Shown here: positions 6,368 to 11,903 of the stretch, piece after piece
Position numbering within the stretch: position 1 is the stretch's first letter
Layout of the letters: the number at the start of each line of letters is the position of its first letter
Origin: CAYLZW01 sp964388085
GTDB lineage: Bacteria > Myxococcota > UBA727 > CAYLZW01
Direction of reading: 5' to 3'
NCBI GenBank assembly: GCA_964388085.1
Contig: CAYLZW010000183.1
Coordinates: 1-11,903, forward strand
DNA: 11,903 nt
Translations under genes and position numbers: made by a program
Notes under the pieces: model-generated
Told to the model about the DNA's origin: nothing
Seen by the model: only the letters and a program-made list of their open reading frames with translations
Database searches by the model: none

Positions 6368-6918
6368 AGCCGGTCACTCGTCAGGAGATCGTCGACTACG
6401 TGAGCTACGGCGAAGAGCGCGCCGAGGTGCGCGAGCGCGTCATCGAGCAGAAGGACAAGCGCCGCGTCCACCTCGGGGAGGCGCTCACGTTCTTGTTCGA
6501 GAACCGCGACACCGTGCGCTACCAGGTGCAGGAGATGATGCGCGCGGAGCAGATCGTGAAGGAGGCCGACATCCTGCACGAGCTCGAGACCTACAACGAG
6601 CTGCTCGGCGGGGACGGTGAGCTGGGCTGTACGCTGCTCATCGAGATCGACGACCCCGACGAGCGCAACGTGAAGCTGCGCGACTGGCTCGGGCTACCCT
6701 CGCATCTGTACGCGCTCCTCGACGACGGCACGCGCGTGCCAGCGACCTTCGACGCGCGCCAGGTCGGCGAGGACCGCCTCTCGAGCGTGCAATACCTGAA
6801 GTTCAAGGTCGGGCAGGCGCCGCCCAAGGGCTTCGGCGTCGACATGGACGGCCTGCAGCTCGAGGTGCAGTTGAGCGACAGCCAGCGCGCGGCGCTCGGC
6901 GAGGATCTGGCGGGCTGA
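6364..6918 (+). CDS. DUF3501 family protein
   Basis: 184 residues. The ATG at 6364 overlaps the stop codon of the Fe-S gene (ATGA) and is preceded by GGGGAGGGGAC, which supports translational coupling. The segment RRVHLGEALTFLFENRDT (about residues 33-50), followed by VQEMMRAEQIVKEADI and ETYNELLGG, matches what I recall of DUF3501. LLIEIDDPDE (about 91-100) begins a strand-rich second half. It has one Cys (about residue 89) and no transmembrane segment, so it is expected in the cytoplasm. The function of the family is unknown to me. Its repeated association with rubrerythrin and an HdrB/GlpC-like protein suggests a role in peroxide defence or in assembling the electron-transfer partner. Confidence 0.88.
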   Translation: MKPVTRQEIVDYVSYGEERAEVRERVIEQKDKRRVHLGEALTFLFENRDTVRYQVQEMMRAEQIVKEADILHELETYNELLGGDGELGCTLLIEIDDPDERNVKLRDWLGLPSHLYALLDDGTRVPATFDARQVGEDRLSSVQYLKFKVGQAPPKGFGVDMDGLQLEVQLSDSQRAALGEDLAG

Positions 6919-6939
6919 ACGCGCGCGGTAGCAGAGCGC

Positions 6940-7896
6940 TCAGGGGGCTCGTTCGCGAACGTCGGCGAGCGCCGCTTTCATGCGCAGCGCCCGCTGCTGC
7001 ACGAGGTCGGTGGTCTCATCGACGCGCGCGTGCGCCCACCAGCGCCCGGCGTCGGACCGCCAGAAGGCGAGCACGTCGTCGAGCTGGCGCTCCTCGAGAG
7101 CGCTGAAGGCGAAGTAGTCCTGCAGCAGCAGCGTACGCTGGATCTCCTGCGTGAAGGCGTCGGCGCTCGCGGGCTGGGACTCGAGCCAGCGATCGAAGCC
7201 GCCGGACAGCTCGCGCGGCAGCGTCTGCTCGACCGCCTCGAGCGCGGCGCGCGTGGCGACGAACGAGAGCGCGCTCATGAGCTCGACGTCGCGGCTCGCT
7301 CGCAGAAGCTCCTTCACGCGCGCCAGCCGCGCCTCGTCGGGCGGGCGGGCGGCGACCTGGCCGAGGAACGCCGCCAGCGCCTTCTGTCCCGGCCGCGTGC
7401 GGATATAGGCCCGGGCCTCGGCGAGTCGCCCCCACGACGCGCCCCGCAAGAACGCGCGGATCTCCTCGAGGTGAGCCGCGCCCGGTCGATCCGCCAAACG
7501 CGCCGCGAGCCCCGCGCGCAAGGAGTCGCTGGCGTACGCCTCCCTCGTCACGCGCGTGATCTGATCGAGGCGCGCGCGCGCCGCGGGCGGCAGGCCTCGC
7601 GCGGGCGCATCGAGGTCTCGCAGGAAGGCGCCGCGGAAGCTCTGCGCGAGGATGTCGTCGAGCGAGGCGAGCGCCTGCACCTTCTCGTCGAGCCCGTCGA
7701 GGTGCGCGGCCTCGAGCGCGGCCGCGTGTCGGGCGTCCGCGTCCCGCGCGAGGTCCACGCGCGCGGCGGGCGCCGGGCTCTCCTGCGCGCGATCCGGCGC
7801 GGCCTCTCGCGCGGCGCCCGCGCCGGCACATGAGGCGACCAGCGCCGTCGCGCACGCGAAGACGAAGGGGAGGTAGGCGCTCACGGACGAGACCAC
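6940..7896 (-). CDS. Putative lipoprotein with DUF2059-like helical regions
   Basis: 318 residues from a GTG (complement of 7894-7896); stop TGA is the complement of 6940-6942. The N-terminus is hydrophobic (about 8-22) and ends in the lipobox VASC, with Cys23 as the lipidation site, although the n-region has no Lys or Arg. The remainder is Ala/Arg/Leu-rich and helical. The C-terminal part ALEERQLDDVLAFWRSDAGRWW (about 266-287) resembles the end of DUF2059 proteins, in which a FYrSp-G motif is typical. An earlier segment EARAYIRTRPGQKALAAF (about 160-177) looks like a second, weaker copy. It probably acts in the envelope facing the periplasm. The function is not known. It is convergent with DUF3501 (21 bp apart) and divergent from the WYL gene. 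Another in-frame GTG four codons later is a possible start. Confidence 0.75.
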   Translation of the reverse strand: MVSSVSAYLPFVFACATALVASCAGAGAAREAAPDRAQESPAPAARVDLARDADARHAAALEAAHLDGLDEKVQALASLDDILAQSFRGAFLRDLDAPARGLPPAARARLDQITRVTREAYASDSLRAGLAARLADRPGAAHLEEIRAFLRGASWGRLAEARAYIRTRPGQKALAAFLGQVAARPPDEARLARVKELLRASRDVELMSALSFVATRAALEAVEQTLPRELSGGFDRWLESQPASADAFTQEIQRTLLLQDYFAFSALEERQLDDVLAFWRSDAGRWWAHARVDETTDLVQQRALRMKAALADVRERAP

Positions 7897-7901
7897 GTCG
7901 T

Positions 7902-7909
7902 CCTATAAC
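7902..7909. promoter_or_regulatory. Shared TATA-type -10 element between the lipoprotein and WYL genes
   Basis: On the plus strand TATAAC (7904-7909) ends 7 bases before the WYL ATG at 7917, where transcription would begin at or next to the ATG. On the minus strand TATAGG (7907-7902) ends 5 bases before the lipoprotein GTG at 7896. The -35 regions are weak on both strands. AGGA just before the minus-strand GTG could also serve as a ribosome binding site. Confidence 0.4.
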
Positions 7910-7916
7910 GTCGCGC

Positions 7917-9086
7917 ATGGGCGCCCGTAAGCCAGTCACTCCGCCTGCCACGGCTTCGAATCCGATGACGTCGCACAAACCCCGGAAGACGAACAAGGCG
8001 GCCTCGCCGGAGCCGCCGAAGGAGCGCCAGAAGAAGGAGCTGGTGCTGCTGCAGCTCGCGCTCGTGCTGCTCACGGGCGGAACGCTCTCGTACGCGCGCC
8101 TCATGGAGGAGTTCCTGCTCGAGCGCCGCACGGCCGAGCGCTACCTGCGCGATCTGAAGGACGCCGGCCTGCCGCTCGGCACAAAGCGCGAAGGACGGCA
8201 GGCGGTGTTCGCTCTCGACGACCTGCGCAGCCGCTCGCTGAAGCTCGAGGCGGTCGACATCCCGCCCGCTGCCGCGCGACCGCTCTCGCTGCTGCTCGTG
8301 GCCGCGGCGCTGTTGCCCGCGCACCTCGGCGTGCGCGAGGCCGTGGACAGCACCGTGCGCGCGGCGCTGCGGCTGCGCGGCCTGAAGGCCTCGTCGGAGC
8401 TGCGCAAGCTCGAGGACGCGGTGCTCGTGCTCGAGAACGACGCCAAGGACTACGGCGGCAAGGGCGAGGTGTTCGGCGCGCTCATCGACGCCTGCCTCGC
8501 CGGGGAGCTGGTGCGCGTGCGCTATCGATCGCCGCGCTTCGAGCACGCGCGCGAGGAGCGCTTCTGGATCGCCACCATCGGGCTCTACCGCGGCGGCCTC
8601 TACGCGCTGGCGGTACCGGAAGGAGACGACGGGACGCATCCGATCTGGCGCGCCGTCGAGCGCATCGAGGAGGCGCCGGACGTGGCCCCTGACGCGGGCA
8701 CGCTGAGCGCCGAGGTGCGCCTGCGCGCCGTCGACGAGGCCGCCCGACGCTGGGGGCCCGCGCGTCCGCGCGACAACGACGACGAGGAGCAGATCATCAC
8801 GCTGCACTTCAGCGCGCACGCCGCGCCGTACGTGCTCGCCCGCCCGTGGCACCCGCGCGCGGAGATGGAGGTGTGGCCCGACGACGAGGGCGGCGGCCTG
8901 CGTATGGCGCTGCGGCTCTCGGGGGAGACGATCATGTTCGAGTCGTGGGTCCGCTCGTGGGGGCCCGAGGTGCAGGTGCTCCGCCCGGCGGACATGGCGG
9001 ACCGCATCGCGTCGTCGCTGGAGGAGGCGGCGCGCGGGCATCGGGAGGGGGCGCGGCGCTTCTCGGAGATGATGGGCGACTCGTAG
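7917..9086 (+). CDS. WYL-domain transcriptional regulator (HTH-WYL-WCX)
   Basis: 389 residues from the ATG at 7917; another in-frame ATG lies at 7965. A basic Pro/Lys-rich tail (about 1-40) precedes a winged-helix DNA-binding domain (about 41-100, with RRTAERYLRDLKDAGLPLG as its recognition region). A helical linker follows, then a WYL domain (about 184-255, with VRVRYRSPRF and FWIATIGLYRGGLYALAVPEG) and a C-terminal WCX extension (about 291-375, with TLHFSAHAAPYVLARPWHP and FESWVRSWGPEVQVLRP). The WYL triad is altered: GLYALAVP keeps only the Tyr. WYL domains in the family bind ligands or nucleic acid and switch transcription. The nearest candidate target is the divergent lipoprotein gene. 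It could act on other loci, as nothing here identifies the ligand. Confidence 0.88.
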   Translation: MGARKPVTPPATASNPMTSHKPRKTNKAASPEPPKERQKKELVLLQLALVLLTGGTLSYARLMEEFLLERRTAERYLRDLKDAGLPLGTKREGRQAVFALDDLRSRSLKLEAVDIPPAAARPLSLLLVAAALLPAHLGVREAVDSTVRAALRLRGLKASSELRKLEDAVLVLENDAKDYGGKGEVFGALIDACLAGELVRVRYRSPRFEHAREERFWIATIGLYRGGLYALAVPEGDDGTHPIWRAVERIEEAPDVAPDAGTLSAEVRLRAVDEAARRWGPARPRDNDDEEQIITLHFSAHAAPYVLARPWHPRAEMEVWPDDEGGGLRMALRLSGETIMFESWVRSWGPEVQVLRPADMADRIASSLEEAARGHREGARRFSEMMGDS

Positions 9087-9110
9087 CAGCGCAGGAAGAC
9101 GGCGAAGGAT

Positions 9111-9130
9111 CGAGCGGCCCGGCCCGCTCG
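9111..9130 (+). terminator. GC-rich hairpin downstream of the WYL gene
   Basis: CGAGCGG (9111-9117) and CCGCTCG (9124-9130) form a perfect 7-bp stem with a 6-base loop, 24 bases after the WYL stop. No T-tract follows, so terminator activity is uncertain. The rest of the 109-bp gap shows no recognisable promoter. Confidence 0.4.
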
Positions 9131-9195
9131 GGTAGGCCCGTTGTCCGATGGGGCGTCGTGTTGCCGGGATCGCTCTCGCGCGAGATGGTCAGCGG

Positions 9196-11226
9196 ATGAG
9201 CGTCCGCTTTCGTCTCGCCGTCGCCCTCGTGTTCGCTGCGTCGCTTGGGCTCGGCGGCTGTACGGGCTGTGAGCCCCTCGAGCCGCTGTCGTTGCCCGAC
9301 GAGCACTGTCAGCCGCTGCTCGCGGGCGCCGACTGCATGCTGCCCTATCCGTCGGACTTCTTTCGCCGCGAGGACGCCTCCGCGCCGGGCGGCTTTCGCG
9401 TCGAGCACCAAGGCTCCGCGAAGATGCTGACGGACCTCAACTACAGCGCCGACGTCAACGACTTCCGGGTCACCGATGGCGCGTCGCGCGCGCCGCCGAT
9501 CCTCGCGATCCTCGGCGTGGCGGTGGCGGACGAGGGCCTCGTGCACATCTTCGACGACAAATCCGACAGCGCGCGCGCCACGAGCAAGACGATCCTGATC
9601 GACGCCGAGACGGGCGCGTTCATACCGCACTTCGCCGACCTCGATCCGCGCGCGACCGATCGCGCTCGGCAGGCCATCATCCTCCGGCCGAGCGTGGTGC
9701 TCGAGGAACAGCGCCGCTACGTCGTGGCGTTGCAGGGCTTTACGGGCGACGACGGGGCCGTCGTGCCGGCGCCCGAGGGCTTCCGGCGCTTGCGCGATCA
9801 GCGCGGCGGCGAAGATCCCGCGCTCTCTGCGCTGCAAACGCGCTTCGACGAGAGCGTGTTCCCCGTCCTCGAGGAGGCAGGCGTGGCGCGCGAGGGTCTG
9901 CAGCTCGCCTGGGACTTCACGACCGGCGCGGACGCCGTCGTGCACGACGACATGCTGCGCGCGCGCGCGTTGGCGCTCGAGTGGCTGGCCGACAACGATC
10001 CCGTCGTCGAGGTGACGAGCGTGTACGAGCCCGTGGACGATCCGCAGGTGTGGCGCAACATCGACGGGCGCATCACCGGACCGAGCGTCATGGTCGCCGA
10101 CCTACCCGGCCAGGAGCTCGCGCGCGACGACGCAGGACAGGTGAAGCTCAACGGCGAGACCTCGTTCGAGTTCCGCGCCATCGTGCCCGCGAGCGTGCGT
10201 GATCGTTACGCGCCCGGCCTGCTCGTGCACTACGGGCACGGCTTCTTCGGCGGCCTCGAGGAGGTCGACGGACCGGGCGCGCTGCATATGGCGAACGGCG
10301 CCGGCGCGGTGACGTTCGCCATCGACTGGGTCGGCATGAGCTCGGGCGACATCGGCGAGGTGGTCTCGTCAATCGGCGAGCAGGTGCACCGCTCGACCGC
10401 GTTCGTCGAGCGCGTGCCGCAGGCGATGGTGAACTGGCTCGTGCTGACGGAGGCCATCGCGGGCGCGCTGCAGCACGATCCCGCCTTCCGTCGCCCCACG
10501 GAGGCAGGCGCGCCCGGTGTCGTCGTGAATCCCGACGATCCCGGCAGCGACAACGCGGGCGCGCTCTTGTACGCGCCCGAGCGCACGCACTTCATCGGCG
10601 TCAGCATGGGACACATCCTCGGCGGCACGCTGATCGCGCTGAACCCCGCTATCGAGCGCGCCGTGTTGCACGTCGGCGGAGCGGGCCTCAGCCAGATGAT
10701 GTTCCGCGCGCTGCCCTTCGAGCGCTTCTTGTTCATCATGAACTACTCGCTGCCCGATCCCCTCGACCAGCAGAAGCTGAGCGCGACCATGCAGCGCCAC
10801 CTCGATCGGGTGGATCCCATCAGCTGGGCCCGCTACGTGCTCGACGACGAGCTGCCGAGCGGCCCCGCGGGAGGCGCGGCGACGCGGCAAGTGTTGCTGC
10901 AGCCGGGCATCGCCGACACGCAGGTGCCGAACTTCGCCACCTACCTGCACGCGCGCGCGCTCGGCGTACCGCTCGTGCTGCCGAAGGTAGAGAGCGTCTG
11001 GGGCCTCGAGGAGACGACGGCGCCCTACGACGGCTCGGGGCTGTTCCAGTTCGATCTCGGCGCGGATCCGAGCTTCTACGCCGAGGCACAGCCGGCGGCC
11101 GAGGAGACCGTCGTGCACGACGAGCTGCGCATGCATCCGGAGCCCATCGAGCAGATGCGCGTGTTCCTCGAAGAGGGCCGCATCGTGTCGCCCTGCGGCG
11201 GTCCTTGCACGCTGCCGGCGTTCTAG
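9196..11226 (+). CDS. Large lipoprotein with alpha/beta-hydrolase (lipase-like) region
   Basis: 676 residues from the ATG at 9196, chosen because it begins a proper signal: MSVRFRLAVALVFAASLGLGGC, in which LGGC is a lipobox and Cys22 the lipidated residue. An in-frame start at 9148 would put charged residues ahead of the signal. The mature start is Cys-rich (Cys22, 25, 38, 47) and has PYPSDFF (about 50-56), typical of the N-terminal part of bacterial extracellular lipase-like lipoproteins. The catalytic half has HYGHGFFGG (about 345-353, a possible oxyanion loop) and the nucleophile elbow GVSMG with Ser470. A likely acid is Asp574 (GIADTQVP), and the His is probably His641 or His647. The protein closes with CGGPC (Cys667, 671). 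It is expected at the outer membrane or outside. The substrate is unknown; lipid or ester hydrolysis is inferred from the fold. Confidence 0.82.
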   Translation: MSVRFRLAVALVFAASLGLGGCTGCEPLEPLSLPDEHCQPLLAGADCMLPYPSDFFRREDASAPGGFRVEHQGSAKMLTDLNYSADVNDFRVTDGASRAPPILAILGVAVADEGLVHIFDDKSDSARATSKTILIDAETGAFIPHFADLDPRATDRARQAIILRPSVVLEEQRRYVVALQGFTGDDGAVVPAPEGFRRLRDQRGGEDPALSALQTRFDESVFPVLEEAGVAREGLQLAWDFTTGADAVVHDDMLRARALALEWLADNDPVVEVTSVYEPVDDPQVWRNIDGRITGPSVMVADLPGQELARDDAGQVKLNGETSFEFRAIVPASVRDRYAPGLLVHYGHGFFGGLEEVDGPGALHMANGAGAVTFAIDWVGMSSGDIGEVVSSIGEQVHRSTAFVERVPQAMVNWLVLTEAIAGALQHDPAFRRPTEAGAPGVVVNPDDPGSDNAGALLYAPERTHFIGVSMGHILGGTLIALNPAIERAVLHVGGAGLSQMMFRALPFERFLFIMNYSLPDPLDQQKLSATMQRHLDRVDPISWARYVLDDELPSGPAGGAATRQVLLQPGIADTQVPNFATYLHARALGVPLVLPKVESVWGLEETTAPYDGSGLFQFDLGADPSFYAEAQPAAEETVVHDELRMHPEPIEQMRVFLEEGRIVSPCGGPCTLPAF

Positions 11227-11230
11227 ATCA

Positions 11231-11259
11231 GCGCGCTCAGCGGCATAGGCGGAGCGCGC
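11231..11259 (+). terminator. Nested hairpin just after the lipase-like gene stop
   Basis: GCGCGCTC (11231-11238) and GAGCGCGC (11252-11259) form a perfect 8-bp stem with a 13-base loop, 4 bases after the stop codon. A second inverted repeat, GATCAGCG (11226-11233) and CGCTGATC (11277-11284), encloses it and shares three bases, so the two are alternative foldings. No T-run follows. Confidence 0.4.
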
Positions 11260-11364
11260 GCCAGGTCGCTCCTCGTCGCTGATCCGCAAACTTCGCAGCC
11301 GCCCTCGACGGAGAACGTGTGGTCGCCGTCGTGCGCGTATGCGAACGTACGTCGACGGGCAGGC

Positions 11365-11373
11365 GAGAGGGGG
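11365..11373 (+). promoter_or_regulatory. Ribosome binding site of the PAS-domain gene
   Basis: GAGAGGGGG lies just before the ATG at 11377. The frame is open back to the lipase-like stop at 11226 with a possible GTG at 11317, so this site decides the start. No convincing -35/-10 pair was seen in 11260-11364. Confidence 0.5.
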
Positions 11374-11376
11374 CGA

Positions 11377-11903
11377 ATGACGAGCACGAACACGACGCCG
11401 ACCACGATCACGCTCGGCGTCGACCCCAGCGTCGAGCGGGAGGCGGAGCTCGAGCGGCAGCTCACGCTCGCGCGCGCGGAGTCGCGGCGCGCCGAGCAGG
11501 CGCTCATGGAGAGCGAGCTTCGGCACCGCTTCGCGTTGAAGAGCGCGCAGCTCGGCAGCTGGGAGCTCTCGAGCACGTCGCTGCTGTTCGAGACCTGCGC
11601 CCGCCACGACGAGATCTTCGGCGTGCGTGAGCACCGCGGCGAGTGGCCCTACCAAGAGCTGCTCGCGCACATCGCCCCCGAGGACCGAGACGCGGTCGAT
11701 CGCAAGCTGCGGCGCGCGCTCAAGAACGCCAGCGACGTCTCCTTCGCGTGTCGCGTGCGTCGCCAAGACGGCGCCGTACGCTGGATCGAGGTACACGGCA
11801 GCCAGCTCCCCGGCACGCACGACGCCGACGCGCGCCGCATGCTGGGCGTCATCGCCGACATCACCGAGCGCAAGAAGGCGGAGCGGGCGCTGCTCGACAG
11901 CGA
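11377..11903 (+). CDS. PAS-domain sensor protein, N-terminal part (3' end outside window)
   Basis: The frame is open to the end of the window with 175 full codons visible. After a Thr-rich tail, residues about 18-50 are strongly charged with a heptad-like Leu/Ala pattern, probably a short coiled coil. A PAS fold with its PAC part follows (about 47-163). It shows LGSWELS, the DEIFGV motif, HIAPEDRDAV, RVRRQDGAVRWIEVHG and LGVIADITERKKAERAL. The closing DITERKKAE is the classic junction leading to another PAS or GAF domain or to a histidine-kinase or GGDEF output. No transmembrane segment appears in the visible part, so it starts as a cytoplasmic protein. Histidine kinase is the most likely full identity in this kind of organism, but the output domain is not in the window. 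Confidence 0.85.
   Translation, partial: MTSTNTTPTTITLGVDPSVEREAELERQLTLARAESRRAEQALMESELRHRFALKSAQLGSWELSSTSLLFETCARHDEIFGVREHRGEWPYQELLAHIAPEDRDAVDRKLRRALKNASDVSFACRVRRQDGAVRWIEVHGSQLPGTHDADARRMLGVIADITERKKAERALLDS

Noticed and set aside
7030..7833. 267-residue plus-strand open frame opposite the lipoprotein gene
   Set aside because: The minus-strand frame has a lipobox and DUF2059-like ending; the plus frame is Arg/Ala/Leu-rich with no signal.
11345..11352. ACGTACGT palindrome upstream of the PAS gene as an operator
   Set aside because: It is 8 bp with no extended symmetry, which is expected by chance in GC-rich DNA.
10369..11820. 483-residue minus-strand open frame
   Set aside because: It runs antisense to both the lipase-like gene and the PAS gene, including across their intergenic gap, and shows no domain.
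1..11903. CRISPR arrays, tRNA or rRNA genes, insertion sequences
   Set aside because: I saw no regularly spaced short repeats, no tRNA-like cloverleaf or rRNA segments and no transposase; the only long repeats are the in-frame protein units.

Overview
The window is very GC-rich, densely coded bacterial DNA. Long open reading frames on the antisense strands are produced by the GC-biased third codon position. The gene set looks like Myxococcota (Polyangia or Sandaracinus-like): large Ig-repeat protein, several lipoproteins, a WYL regulator, a PAS-domain sensor, and a PerR/rubrerythrin/Fe-S/DUF3501 cluster. This taxonomic guess rests on composition and gene style, not on a marker gene.

Layout: (1) Positions 1-3171 (+) hold the 3' part of a long modular protein. 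It has two complete units of about 430 and 406 residues and a shortened third, each made of Ig-like (Big-type) beta-sandwich domains; units one and two also carry a helical segment. The reading frame is open from the first base, so the true start lies upstream of the window. (2) Positions 3172-3303 are a convergent intergenic region with two hairpins, one built from CCGCCAAG repeats. (3) Positions 3304-3924 (-) encode a small protein with a probable PD-(D/E)XK nuclease fold. Its GTG start is 16 bp from the start of the divergent perR gene. (4) Positions 3941-6918 (+) are a peroxide-defence cluster: a Fur-family regulator with all five PerR metal ligands, a rubrerythrin without its rubredoxin domain, an HdrB/GlpC-like protein with two 4Fe-4S motifs and two CCG domains, and a DUF3501 protein overlapping it by 4 bp. 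(5) Positions 6940-7896 (-) encode a lipoprotein with DUF2059-like helices. (6) Positions 7917-9086 (+) encode a WYL-family regulator, divergent from the lipoprotein with 20 bp between start codons. (7) Positions 9196-11226 (+) encode a large lipoprotein with an alpha/beta-hydrolase (lipase-like) catalytic region. (8) Positions 11377-11903 (+) are the start of a PAS-domain sensor gene that runs off the window.

How it fits together: PerR probably senses peroxide and represses its own promoter, and perhaps rubrerythrin. The rubrerythrin reduces H2O2 but has no built-in rubredoxin, so the adjacent Fe-S/CCG protein is the obvious candidate electron donor, with DUF3501 as an uncharacterised partner. 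Both divergent pairs (nuclease-like/perR and lipoprotein/WYL) have a TATA-containing -10-like element in a tiny gap. In each pair the plus-strand ATG sits 6-7 bases after the -10, which suggests leaderless transcripts. The best candidate for something undescribed is the four-gene peroxide module together with its compact autoregulated promoter and the divergent nuclease-like gene.
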